From NCBI GenBank assembly GCA_900545705.1, contig URAK01000001.1:124001-188000 (forward strand): 64,000 nt of DNA. Reading direction: 5' to 3'. Shown here piece after piece: positions 26,539 through 34,940 of the stretch. Numbering within the stretch: the first letter of the stretch is position 1; each line of letters starts with the position of its first letter. The notes beneath the pieces were generated by a model. It saw nothing but the letters and a program-made list of their open reading frames with translations, searched no databases and was not told the origin of the DNA. The translations under genes and the position numbers were made by a program. Source of the DNA: an uncultured Opitutales bacterium (GTDB lineage Bacteria > Verrucomicrobiota > Verrucomicrobiia > Opitutales > Intestinicryptomonadaceae).

Positions 26539-27903
26539 ATGAGGATTTGCTGTATAGGCGCCGGGTATGTAGGCGGGCCGACCATGACGATGATCGCCCG
26601 CAAATGCCCCGATGTGCGGGTAGACGTTGTGGACATAAACGCCGAGCGCATAGCGGCGTGGAATTCCGACAGCCTGCCCGTGTTCGAGCCCGGCCTCGAC
26701 GAGATAGTGCGCCACAGCCGCGGCAAAAACCTCTTTTTTTCCACCGATGTCGACGCCGCGATTGACGCGGCGGACATCGTCTTCATATCGGTAAACACGC
26801 CGACAAAAACGTATGGGTACGGCGCGGGAAGCGCGTCGGACTTGCGGTTTGTCGAGAGCTGCGCGCGCAAAATAGCGGAAGTTTCCAAGCGCGGGAAAAT
26901 AGTGGTTGAGAAATCCACGCTGCCGGTTCGCACAGCCGATGTAATAAAGCAGATATTGTCGTCAACCGGAATGGAATTTCAGGTGTTGTCGAATCCTGAA
27001 TTTCTCGCGGAGGGAACTGCTGTGAGGGACTTGGAGTTCCCTGACCGCGTTCTCATAGGCGGCGACGAGACAACCGCCGAGGGCAAGGCTGCGATAGACG
27101 CGCTTGCTTCGATATACATGCGCTGGGTTCCGGCGGATAAAATAATAAAGACGAATTTGTGGTCGAGCGAGCTTAGCAAGCTTACTGCGAACGCATTTCT
27201 TGCACAAAGAATAAGCTCTATAAACGCAATAAGCGCGCTTTGCGAAGCAACGGGAGCGGACGTAGAGCAGGTCGCGCGCGCAGTTGGCTCGGATTCCCGC
27301 ATAGGTTCAAAGTTTTTAAACAGCTCGATAGGTTATGGGGGGTCGTGTTTTCAAAAGGACCTGCTTAATTTGATATATCTTTGCGAGCATTTTAATCTGC
27401 CTGAGGTTGCCCGCTATTGGAGGGGGGTAGTCGAGATAAACGCATACCAAAAGAGGCGCTTTGCGGAGGGAGTGATAAACTCGCTTTATAGGAATATCTG
27501 CGGAAAGAGGCTTGCGATATTTGGGTTCGCGTTCAAGGAAGACACCAACGACACGCGCGAATCCCCCGCGATTGACATCTGCAAACTGTTTCTAAACGAG
27601 CGCGCGAATCTTGCAATTTACGATCCAAAAGTTTCAAAAAAACAGATTTTGGCCGATTTAAACGTTGAGGAGGGAGATCCGCGGATTGAATTTTGCCGGA
27701 CTCCGTACGAAGCCGCTGAAAAGGCGCATGCAATTGTTTTGTTGACACATTGGGAAGAATTTAAAAAATTGGACTACAAAAGAATTAAATCGGCAATGAC
27801 AACACCTGCGTGGATATTCGACGGCAGAAACTGTCTCGACCACCGACTTCTTAGCGAACTCGGATTCCTTTTGCGTGGCATCGGAAAGGGGAATTTGTCG
27901 TAG
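26539..27903 (+). CDS. ugd: UDP-glucose 6-dehydrogenase, eukaryote-like type
   Basis: The enzyme oxidises UDP-glucose to UDP-glucuronate with two NAD, feeding surface polysaccharide synthesis. In the 454-residue protein the NAD motif is GAGYVGGPT at 7-15, followed by VDINAERIAAWNSD, and the catalytic cysteine is Cys270 in GYGGSCFQKDLLNL. Several blocks (AWNSDSLPVFEPGLDE, RGKNLFFSTD, SVNTPTKTYGYGAG, VEKSTLPVRTA) are those of animal and plant UGDH rather than the shorter TuaD/Ugd of most bacteria, which read DxxxxKV and NTP-P. Eukaryote-like UGDHs are known in some bacteria; here the link to argG is only positional. A terminator follows at 27930. Confidence 0.93.
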   Translation: MRICCIGAGYVGGPTMTMIARKCPDVRVDVVDINAERIAAWNSDSLPVFEPGLDEIVRHSRGKNLFFSTDVDAAIDAADIVFISVNTPTKTYGYGAGSASDLRFVESCARKIAEVSKRGKIVVEKSTLPVRTADVIKQILSSTGMEFQVLSNPEFLAEGTAVRDLEFPDRVLIGGDETTAEGKAAIDALASIYMRWVPADKIIKTNLWSSELSKLTANAFLAQRISSINAISALCEATGADVEQVARAVGSDSRIGSKFLNSSIGYGGSCFQKDLLNLIYLCEHFNLPEVARYWRGVVEINAYQKRRFAEGVINSLYRNICGKRLAIFGFAFKEDTNDTRESPAIDICKLFLNERANLAIYDPKVSKKQILADLNVEEGDPRIEFCRTPYEAAEKAHAIVLLTHWEEFKKLDYKRIKSAMTTPAWIFDGRNCLDHRLLSELGFLLRGIGKGNLS

Positions 27904-27929
27904 CCGTACTTTTATAAAACAAACGGAGA

Positions 27930-27967
27930 AACGCGATTCCCTCAAATTTTAAGAATCGCGTTTTTTT
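27930..27967 (+). terminator. Rho-independent terminator between ugd and leuA
   Basis: AACGCGATTC and GAATCGCGTT form a perfect 10-bp stem with a 13-base loop, followed by T residues to 27967. An in-frame ATG for leuA at 27968 directly follows the T run and so is unlikely to be the true start. Confidence 0.9.
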
Positions 27968-27997
27968 ATGCCGGTAAAATTTAACAGAGAGAACAAA

Positions 27998-29674
27998 ATG
28001 CAAACAAATAAAAGATACATCCGCAGGCCCGATATAGATCTGCCTGACAGGCAGTGGCCGTCAAGGAAAATTACGCGCGCGCCGATATGGTGCAGCGTCG
28101 ATTTGCGTGACGGAAACCAGGCGCTCGCAATTCCGATGGGCGTCGACGAAAAACTCCGTTTGTATAAGGAACTCTTGAAAATCGGCTTCAAGGAGATTGA
28201 GGTGGGCTTTCCATCGGCGAGCGATACCGAATATTCTTTTACGAGAAAACTCATTGAGGAAAATCTCGTGCCGGACGGCGTGTCATTGCAGGTTCTGACA
28301 CAAAGCCGCGAGCACCTGATACGGAAAACGTTCGAATCGCTAAAAGGCGCGAAGAGCGCGATAGTGCATCTGTACAACAGCACATCGGCGCTGCAGCGCA
28401 AAGTGACGTTTAAAATGTCGCGCGCGGAGATTGTGGAAATAGCGCGAAACGGCGCGCGCCTCGTGCGCTCGATGGCCGACGAATTGGAAGCGGCGGGAAC
28501 GCGCGTGCGCATGGAATACTCCCCTGAAAGCTTCAGCGACACAGAGCTCGATTTTGCGCTCGAAATATGCGAGGCTGTAAAAGAAATATGGAGGCCGACT
28601 GTCGACAATAAAATAATAATAAACCTGCCCGAGACAGTCCAATACAGCTCTCCGAATATATACGCCGACCAGATAGAATGGATGGACCGCAATATATCCG
28701 ACCGCGACAAGGTTGAGATAAGCCTGCATACGCACAATGACCGCGGCACGGGAGTTGCGTCCACCGAATTTGGTATAATGGCTGGCGCCGACAGGGTTGA
28801 GGGAACTTTATTCGGAAATGGCGAGCGCACGGGGAATCTCGATATTGTGACTGTCGCGCTTAACATGTACGCTGAGGGGGTCGACCCCGAGCTGAACTTG
28901 GAAAATCTTCCGGAAATAAGGAGGGTGTACGAAGAATGCACCGGAATGAAAGTGCCGCCCCGCCACCCCTATGCGGGAGACCTCGTGTTTACGGCGTTTA
29001 GCGGCTCGCACCAAGACGCAATAAAAAAGGGAATGGAGCTGATGCGGTCGGGCGACGACAAGTGGGAGGTCCCGTATCTGCTGATAGACCCGCGCGATAT
29101 AGGCTGCTCATACGAGGCGATAATCCGCATAAATTCCCAGAGCGGAAAGGGCGGAGTTTGCTACATACTCGGCGAGGACTTTGGCTTCGACATTCCAAAG
29201 CCCATGATGCAGCAGGTCGGCGACTTCGTAAACGGCGAAGCCGACAAGCTCGGAAGGGAGCTGAGGCCCGACGAAATATACTCGATTTTTGCGAAGGAGT
29301 TTGTGGGGCGCGAGGCTCCTGTGAAGCTTGAATCCTACAAAATGGCGTATGAAGAAGGCGACATAGACGAGCCAAAATCCGTAAAGATTACCGCAAAGCT
29401 GCTTGTTTGCGGCGATGAAAAGACGGTTTCTGCGCGCGGAAACGGTCCGATAAACGCCCTAGTAAACGCTTTCGACAAAAACGGAATGAAAAATTTCAAG
29501 GTTGTGGACTATCGCTCGCACGCGATAGGCAAGGGGTCGGCAACAAACTCCGCGGCGTATGTCTGCCTTGAATCTGCGAACGACAAGCGCTTGGTTTGGG
29601 GCGTTGGGGTTGACGCCAATATCGAGTCTGCGGGGTTGAAAGGCCTTGTGTCGGCTTTAAACCGCCTTCAATAG
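27998..29674 (+). CDS. leuA: 2-isopropylmalate synthase (long, LeuA type 2)
   Basis: LeuA condenses acetyl-CoA with 2-oxoisovalerate, the first step of leucine synthesis. The start MQTNKRYIRRP (27998) is chosen because the alternative ATG at 27968 lies against a terminator and GAGAG precedes 27998. The 558-residue protein has the catalytic DLRDGNQAL, the metal-binding SLHTHNDRGTG, and GNGERTGNLDI. The C-terminal part after about residue 430 is the regulatory LeuA dimer domain where leucine binds. RRPDIDLPDRQWPSR at the N-terminus and the length mark the actinobacterial/fungal form rather than the E. coli form. It is a single-gene unit. Confidence 0.95.
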   Translation: MQTNKRYIRRPDIDLPDRQWPSRKITRAPIWCSVDLRDGNQALAIPMGVDEKLRLYKELLKIGFKEIEVGFPSASDTEYSFTRKLIEENLVPDGVSLQVLTQSREHLIRKTFESLKGAKSAIVHLYNSTSALQRKVTFKMSRAEIVEIARNGARLVRSMADELEAAGTRVRMEYSPESFSDTELDFALEICEAVKEIWRPTVDNKIIINLPETVQYSSPNIYADQIEWMDRNISDRDKVEISLHTHNDRGTGVASTEFGIMAGADRVEGTLFGNGERTGNLDIVTVALNMYAEGVDPELNLENLPEIRRVYEECTGMKVPPRHPYAGDLVFTAFSGSHQDAIKKGMELMRSGDDKWEVPYLLIDPRDIGCSYEAIIRINSQSGKGGVCYILGEDFGFDIPKPMMQQVGDFVNGEADKLGRELRPDEIYSIFAKEFVGREAPVKLESYKMAYEEGDIDEPKSVKITAKLLVCGDEKTVSARGNGPINALVNAFDKNGMKNFKVVDYRSHAIGKGSATNSAAYVCLESANDKRLVWGVGVDANIESAGLKGLVSALNRLQ

Positions 29675-29700
29675 CGCACTGGACTTATTTTATTTGTCAG

Positions 29701-29732
29701 GGCGTTCCGCGCATGTCGGGACGCCTTTTTTT
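29701..29732 (+). terminator. Rho-independent terminator after leuA
   Basis: GGCGTTCC and GGGACGCC pair (one wobble) around a short loop, followed by seven T. Confidence 0.8.
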
Positions 29733-30044
29733 GTGGGAGGGTAATTCCCTCAAATCGGCGCAATTGTATTTTATCTTTTTTTAAGAAACGGAGTTTTGGG
29801 CAATAACGTATTGTTTTTCTCAGAAAAGTTTAATCGCAATGGCGACGCAAAAATTTTTGCGCGGAGAAATTTTTTTAAGCTGCGTTTTTTTGCAGCCAGC
29901 GTGCAATTCATCGATTCAGATAATTATGGATTATAAAAAACCGTGGGGCTTGCGATATTTCGGAATGCGGTTTGCGGAAGATTTATTCTGTCAAAAATTA
30001 GCTTTTTATTTGCGCTGTGAAAATGTGTTCTGTATTTTCCAAAT
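29733..30044. other. AT-rich intergenic stretch
   Basis: A 75-codon frame starting at 29839 runs through here into the next gene's start but has no protein-like pattern. I see no other feature. Confidence 0.4.
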
Positions 30045-31403
30045 ATGTTTCGCAGAGAATTTATAAAGAACGCATTGTCTGTTGCAGGAATAGCCGGGCT
30101 TCCGGCGGCGGCGCTTTCGGTGACATCTAAGAAATCCGGAGAGTTTAAAGAGCCATCAAAATCCATTCCGCTAAATTCAGATTACGACATCATAGTTTGC
30201 GGCGGCGGCCCTGCCGGAATCGGGGCTGCGCTTGCGGCGGCGAGAGCCGGCGCAAAAACACTGATTGTGGAATCGGGAGGGTGCCTCGGCGGGACATGGA
30301 CGCGCGGCCAGCTCTCTTGGATATTCGACTTTAAAAAAGGCGGCATCTGCCGCGAGATAATAGAGCGTCTCGATGCCCGCAATGCCCGCCACGGCGGCAA
30401 CGACAGAGACTTTGTTTACGAGCCGGACGCGATGAAAATTGTCCTCGAAGAAATGGCGGTGGAATCAAAAATTGACCTTCTGTATTTTACGAATTGTGTA
30501 GCTTCGTACGCCCCAGACGGAAAAATGAAAACGCTCGTGACGGAGTCGAAGTCCGGGCGGCAGGCGTGGAATGCAAAAATATTTATAGATTGCACGGGCG
30601 ACGGCGATGTGTGCGCAAACGCTGGAGCTTCCTACGATTTCGGAACTGACGGCGACAGAGTTATACAGCAGTGTTCCTTCAATGCGATAATTTGCGTGGA
30701 GGACGCCGAAAAGCTCGCCGACAGAATAAGTGTCTATAAGAAGGACAGCCTCGACGGACATGTAGAATGCACAAAGCGCATATTAAAAGATTTGCTCAAC
30801 GCTGGCATAGACCCGTCATACCACATGCCAACGCTTTTTCATCTCGGCGGAAACATACTGCTGATGATGTTCAACCACCAGTACGGCGTGCATTGCGACA
30901 GCGCTCAGGAAATAACCCGCGCGACAGTCGAAGCGAGGCGCGAAGTTTTCAAAATGGCGGATACGCTCGCGCGGACGGATTCCCCGTGGCGCAATATTCG
31001 GGTAATAGCCACATGCGAGCAGATTGGAATGCGTGAGGGCAGGCGCATAAACGGCCTGTACCGCGTAGAGCGCGCCGACATAGAATCGGGTGCCCGCCAC
31101 CCCGACGCCGTCACGCGCGTCACATTTTCCGCGGATATCCACGCTCCCGACAAAGAGTCAAACCGCAACAAGACAATAAGCCATGTAATAGCCAAGCCCT
31201 ACGACATACCTTTGCGCGCGCTAATCTGCCGAGATATCGACAACCTCATGATGGCGGGCAGGTGCATAAGCGGCGACAGGATAGCCCACGCGAGTTATCG
31301 GGTGACGGGCAATGCCGTTGATATGGGGTTTTCCGCCGGAAAAGCCGCGGCGAAATTTATATCCGAGGGCAAGACGCCGCACAGCCTTAAAAACGGGGGG
31401 TAG
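30045..31403 (+). CDS. Tat-exported FAD-dependent oxidoreductase (FAD_oxidored family)
   Basis: The 452-residue protein starts with FRREFIKNALSVAGIAG, an Arg pair followed by a hydrophobic stretch as in twin-arginine signals, so folding with FAD before export is likely. Residues about 48-75 read DIIVCGGGPAGIGAALAAARAGAKTLIVE, a Rossmann FAD-binding motif (reported here as DIIVCGGGPAGIGAA then ALAAARAG). GGCLGGTWTRG and a C-terminal NLMMAGRCISGDRIAHAS fit PF12831, a family common in Planctomycetes and Verrucomicrobia whose substrates are largely unknown. No partner gene is adjacent. It may oxidise sugars or related compounds in the periplasm, but that is a guess. Confidence 0.8.
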   Translation: MFRREFIKNALSVAGIAGLPAAALSVTSKKSGEFKEPSKSIPLNSDYDIIVCGGGPAGIGAALAAARAGAKTLIVESGGCLGGTWTRGQLSWIFDFKKGGICREIIERLDARNARHGGNDRDFVYEPDAMKIVLEEMAVESKIDLLYFTNCVASYAPDGKMKTLVTESKSGRQAWNAKIFIDCTGDGDVCANAGASYDFGTDGDRVIQQCSFNAIICVEDAEKLADRISVYKKDSLDGHVECTKRILKDLLNAGIDPSYHMPTLFHLGGNILLMMFNHQYGVHCDSAQEITRATVEARREVFKMADTLARTDSPWRNIRVIATCEQIGMREGRRINGLYRVERADIESGARHPDAVTRVTFSADIHAPDKESNRNKTISHVIAKPYDIPLRALICRDIDNLMMAGRCISGDRIAHASYRVTGNAVDMGFSAGKAAAKFISEGKTPHSLKNGG

Positions 31404-31797
31404 AAATTTTTTTCTTGGTATTCCAATCTAAGTTTTGCGCCTTAGGTTTGGAAAGTGCAGTGTGCAATAAAGGCGGAGACTATGCATTGGCATAATCTTG
31501 CGGAGCGCTGCGTTTATCTATATTCAAAAAGTTTGAGAATTAAATTTTGGCAAAAAATCCGCGCGCAAAAAATTTTATTCGGCGGAGTGCTTGTTAAGGT
31601 ACAATCGCCGCCTGTAAAATGCACGGCGCGAAAGCCGAATTTGCAAATCCCGTTTTGTGTAGGCGCTTTCGTTTAAATGCGAATTTCGGGACGCGGAGTT
31701 TTTATTTTTGCTGGGATTTTGACATTTCCGCTTTTTTGCGCGGGCAGAGCTAATAAAAAAATTTTTAAAATGCGCAGAAATTTTATGCTGATATAAA
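31404..31797. other. Convergent intergenic stretch
   Basis: It separates the FAD oxidoreductase (plus) from the midA-like gene (minus). I see no convincing terminator stem. A 73-codon frame at 31455 looks like chance. Confidence 0.4.
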
Positions 31798-32781
31798 TTA
31801 AAGGCGGGTTGCGCTCAGTATCCTAAAAACCTCGCCCATAAATACCGGTGAGAGCAGCTGGGCGAGTTCGCGCTTCCGCGTATCGAAAGCGTCTTGGGTC
31901 TCCGCAAGTGTTCTTATGTAGTAGGTCGATTCCCTCATAAAAAAATCGCCTTGCGAAACAAGCGGGTTGACGCTAAATCCGCTCGTTTTTGCGGTGTCCA
32001 GCAGCGGTTCGAAACAAGGTGAGTGCGTAATGTCGCGTGCGCCTGCGCGCAAAAAAAGCTCGGTTGAATCTTTGTGGCTCTCGTAGGCGCGCGTCGTGCC
32101 TGACGGTATTTCCATAAGCTCCGCGCACGACCTAAAATAGTCGGCAAAGATGAGTATCCCGCGCCAGTTTTGGGCGCATATCTTGCCGAACAAATCTATT
32201 GCGTCAAACGATATGTCGAGCAGAAATCCGTCGCGGGCGTTCGGAAAGTATTTTAGAATTGCGAACAATTCGGCGTCAGAAGGCGTTTCGAGAGTTTCAA
32301 AAATCCGCACTTTTCCATTGGGCAATGGTTTTGCCGATATCAGCCGCTTGCGCCATTGCCCGTTTAAGAACGCGAATCTCTCGAACGGGCGGGAGTCGAG
32401 CAGCTCGTTTGAAATTACTATCGCCTTTGGCGGTATTTCTATTTTTTCGCCAATGCGGGCGGTCTTGGAACCCTCGATTATTTGCGTTTCGGGTTCGGCG
32501 CCGATTTCGTAAAAATCAAAACTGTCTGGATTTTCTCCGGCGTCCGAAAGCATTTTTTTTGCGGCTGCCGAAATGAGCGCGGAAAAAACCTTTTCTTTTA
32601 GGGAAACGGAAGTGTAAAAGTCTGCGCCTTCGCCGCCGACCCTTTTTTGCGTTTTTCGATAATATCCGAGCAGCGGGTCGAAAAGCGCCGTTTCGACAAA
32701 CTCCGCCCAGCCGAAAGCAGAGCCGCCGCTGCGCTCGATTAGCTTCTCCCAGACGGGATTTGAGTCGATTTCAACCGGCAT
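31798..32781 (-). CDS. MidA/NDUFAF7-family SAM-dependent methyltransferase
   Basis: The 327-residue protein matches the DUF185/Methyltransf_28 family, whose mitochondrial member NDUFAF7 methylates an arginine of complex I during assembly. Visible blocks are LFDPLLGYYRKTQKRVGGEGADFYTS near the N-terminus (shown in parts: DPLLGYY, ADFYTSVSL), YEIGAEPETQ in the SAM-binding position, and VISNELLDSRPFERF, the strongest family marker. The usual GxGxG is here EIGAEPE, so SAM binding may be atypical. It lies one base after the recF stop and is co-transcribed with it. The bacterial target is not known from the sequence. Confidence 0.8.
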   Translation of the reverse strand: MPVEIDSNPVWEKLIERSGGSAFGWAEFVETALFDPLLGYYRKTQKRVGGEGADFYTSVSLKEKVFSALISAAAKKMLSDAGENPDSFDFYEIGAEPETQIIEGSKTARIGEKIEIPPKAIVISNELLDSRPFERFAFLNGQWRKRLISAKPLPNGKVRIFETLETPSDAELFAILKYFPNARDGFLLDISFDAIDLFGKICAQNWRGILIFADYFRSCAELMEIPSGTTRAYESHKDSTELFLRAGARDITHSPCFEPLLDTAKTSGFSVNPLVSQGDFFMRESTYYIRTLAETQDAFDTRKRELAQLLSPVFMGEVFRILSATRL

Positions 32782-32782
32782 A

Positions 32783-33859
32783 TTAAAAATATCTTCCGTT
32801 TTCTACATTAACAATTTTCCAAGGGGAGCGCGCGGCGCAATCGGGAGCTTCCGAAGTGGCGGTTGATATCACCTGCGCGCTTGCGGGCACGGCAGCCCAA
32901 AATGCGGCGCGTCGCGAGGAATCGAGCTCTCCGAGAATGTCGTCGCACAGAATTACGGGCTCGATTTTCTTTTCGCGCTTAAATATTTCAAACTGGGCGA
33001 GCTTTATCGACAGCGCGGCGGATCTCTGCTGGCCTTCCGATGCGTACGTTTTTGCGTCGAGCCCGCCTATCGATACGTAAAAATCGTCGCGGTGCGGCCC
33101 TTTGCGGGTGACGCGCCTTTCGATGTCTTTGGGGCGCTCGTCAGAAAAAAGCCTTTCAAATTCCTCGGCGGTTTTCGCTTCCGCCGATGTTTTTAGGGAA
33201 ATATTGGCGGATTCGCCGTTTTCCCCTGAGAAGTTTGCGTAGCGTTCCCCCGCAATTTGCGCGACTTGTTCAAGTCTTTGAGAGCGCTTTTGCACTATGG
33301 TTTCGGCGGCGGCCGCCATTTGTATCTCAAACGGAGAATAGAGCGACGGGTCTGTTTCGCCGTCACGAAGAAGCGCGTTCCTATGCCCGACTGCCGAATG
33401 GTAGCGTTTGAGCGCCTCAAAATATTCTCGGTCGATGCCCGATATGAACATGTCGGCGTCTCTGCGCCTGACTTCCGGCGACGAGCGCAATATTTTCATA
33501 TCTTCCGAAGTCATTGCAAGCGCCGGGAAGCGCCCTATGAAGTCGCCGAGTTTGGCGACTTGTCCGCCGTCTATAAAAATTTTTCGGGTTTTTGATATTT
33601 CGATGAGGATTTCCGTTTCGCCCGTGCCCTCTATTTCCGCGCCGACAAGCACAGCTGCGGATTTTTCCCCCTTTTTTACAAGGACTGAAATGTCGGAGGT
33701 TCTAAACGATCTTGCTGCGGCGAGGAGCCCGAGAGCTTCAAGCAAGTTTGTCTTTCCCTGGGCGTTTGCGCCGCATATCCATACAGAGGCGGCGTCCAGC
33801 CCGATTTCCGCAAAGCCGACGTTTCTGAAATTTTGGAGTCTTGCAAATTTAATCTTCAC
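32783..33859 (-). CDS. recF: DNA replication and repair protein RecF
   Basis: RecF helps RecO and RecR load RecA at single-strand gaps. GTG 33859 is chosen: it gives the normal short N-terminus VKIKFARLQNFRNV, whereas the upstream ATG at 33919 would overlap the ruvB start. The 358-residue product has Walker A GANAQGKTNLLEAL, the RKIFIDG strand, a coiled-coil middle, the ABC-type signature region SEGQQRSAALSIKLAQ and Walker B VILCDDILGELD. dnaA and dnaN, often beside recF, are not here. The start is 58 bases from the divergent ruvB start. midA follows after one base. Confidence 0.92.
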   Translation of the reverse strand: MKIKFARLQNFRNVGFAEIGLDAASVWICGANAQGKTNLLEALGLLAAARSFRTSDISVLVKKGEKSAAVLVGAEIEGTGETEILIEISKTRKIFIDGGQVAKLGDFIGRFPALAMTSEDMKILRSSPEVRRRDADMFISGIDREYFEALKRYHSAVGHRNALLRDGETDPSLYSPFEIQMAAAAETIVQKRSQRLEQVAQIAGERYANFSGENGESANISLKTSAEAKTAEEFERLFSDERPKDIERRVTRKGPHRDDFYVSIGGLDAKTYASEGQQRSAALSIKLAQFEIFKREKKIEPVILCDDILGELDSSRRAAFWAAVPASAQVISTATSEAPDCAARSPWKIVNVENGRYF

Positions 33860-33917
33860 AAAAATAAAAACGGGTATAGCGTCTAATTTAAAAGGAATTT
33901 TGTAAAGAATATTGCGC

Positions 33918-34940
33918 ATGGAAAAAGGTACGGACTATATTCGGCAGGCGCTCGAAAAGCGCGAGGACGACATAGACGCGTCGTTGCGCCCCTCCGGGTT
34001 CGATTCGTTTACCGGTCAGCCAAAGACGGTAGAAAGGCTGAAAGTCATGGTGGGGGCGGCGCGCAGGAGGGGCGATACGCTAAGCCACATACTTCTCCAC
34101 GGGCCTCCGGGGCTTGGAAAAACGACTCTCGCGTTTATCCTCGCCAACGAGATGGGCGCCCAGATAAGGGTGACTTCCGGGCCGGTGATAGAAAAGGCTT
34201 CCGACTTGGCGGGCCTGCTCACCAACTTGCAGGAGGGCGACATACTGTTTATAGATGAAATCCACAGAATATCCCGCACCGTTGAGGAGTTCCTTTACGG
34301 AGCGATGGAGGATTTTAGGATAGACATAATGATAGACCAAGGGCCAAACGCAAGAAGTGTGCGCCTAAATGTCCCCAAATTTACCCTAATAGGGGCGACA
34401 ACCCGCACGGGGCTTTTAACGTCGCCCTTGCGCAGCCGCTTTACGCTTCAAACGAGGCTCGACTACTATTCCCGCGCCGACTTAATGGCAATAGTGGAGC
34501 GCACCTGCGGGCTCTTGGACGTGCCAATAGACGAGGGCGGCGCCGAAGAGATAGCGCGGCGCGCGCGCGGCACGCCCCGAATCGTAAACAACCTTGTGCG
34601 CTTCGTGCGCGACTACGCCCAGGAGCGCTCCGACGGCAAGATAACGCGCAAATGCGCCGTTGCCGCGCTCGAACTCCTTGAAATCGACTCCAACGGGCTC
34701 GATGAAATGGACAAGCGCATGCTGACTGTAATGGCGCGCAATTACAATGGCGGCCCGGTCGGAATGGGGACGATAGCAGTTGCCGTAAACGAGGAGGCCG
34801 ACACTTTGGAGGAAGTCCACGAACCCTATCTTATTCAAGAGGGATTCATTCGCAGAACACCCCAGGGAAGGGTCATGACAGACAAGGCGTGGCAGGCTAT
34901 AGGCCTCGTTGGAGGCGACAGCCAAGGGAAGTTGTTTTGA
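33918..34940 (+). CDS. ruvB: Holliday junction branch-migration helicase RuvB
   Basis: RuvB is the AAA+ motor of the RuvAB complex. The 340-residue protein begins about 20 residues before the core LRPSGFDSFTGQPKTVERL. It has Walker A HGPPGLGKTTLA, Walker B LFIDEIH, the GATTRTGLL sensor and arginine-finger region PLRSRF, and a C-terminal winged helix ending EGFIRRTPQGRV. All parts are intact. ATG 33918 is preferred over TTG 33912. The stop TGA overlaps the ATG of the next gene. ruvA and ruvC are not in the window. Confidence 0.97.
   Translation: MEKGTDYIRQALEKREDDIDASLRPSGFDSFTGQPKTVERLKVMVGAARRRGDTLSHILLHGPPGLGKTTLAFILANEMGAQIRVTSGPVIEKASDLAGLLTNLQEGDILFIDEIHRISRTVEEFLYGAMEDFRIDIMIDQGPNARSVRLNVPKFTLIGATTRTGLLTSPLRSRFTLQTRLDYYSRADLMAIVERTCGLLDVPIDEGGAEEIARRARGTPRIVNNLVRFVRDYAQERSDGKITRKCAVAALELLEIDSNGLDEMDKRMLTVMARNYNGGPVGMGTIAVAVNEEADTLEEVHEPYLIQEGFIRRTPQGRVMTDKAWQAIGLVGGDSQGKLF

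Noticed and set aside
27968..27997. Upstream ATG 27968 for leuA
   Set aside because: It directly follows the T run of a strong terminator, so it would scarcely be in the mRNA; ATG 27998 has a GAGAG lead.
33860..33919. Longer RecF start at 33919
   Set aside because: It would overlap the ruvB start and adds 20 residues unlike RecF; GTG 33859 gives the normal N-terminus.
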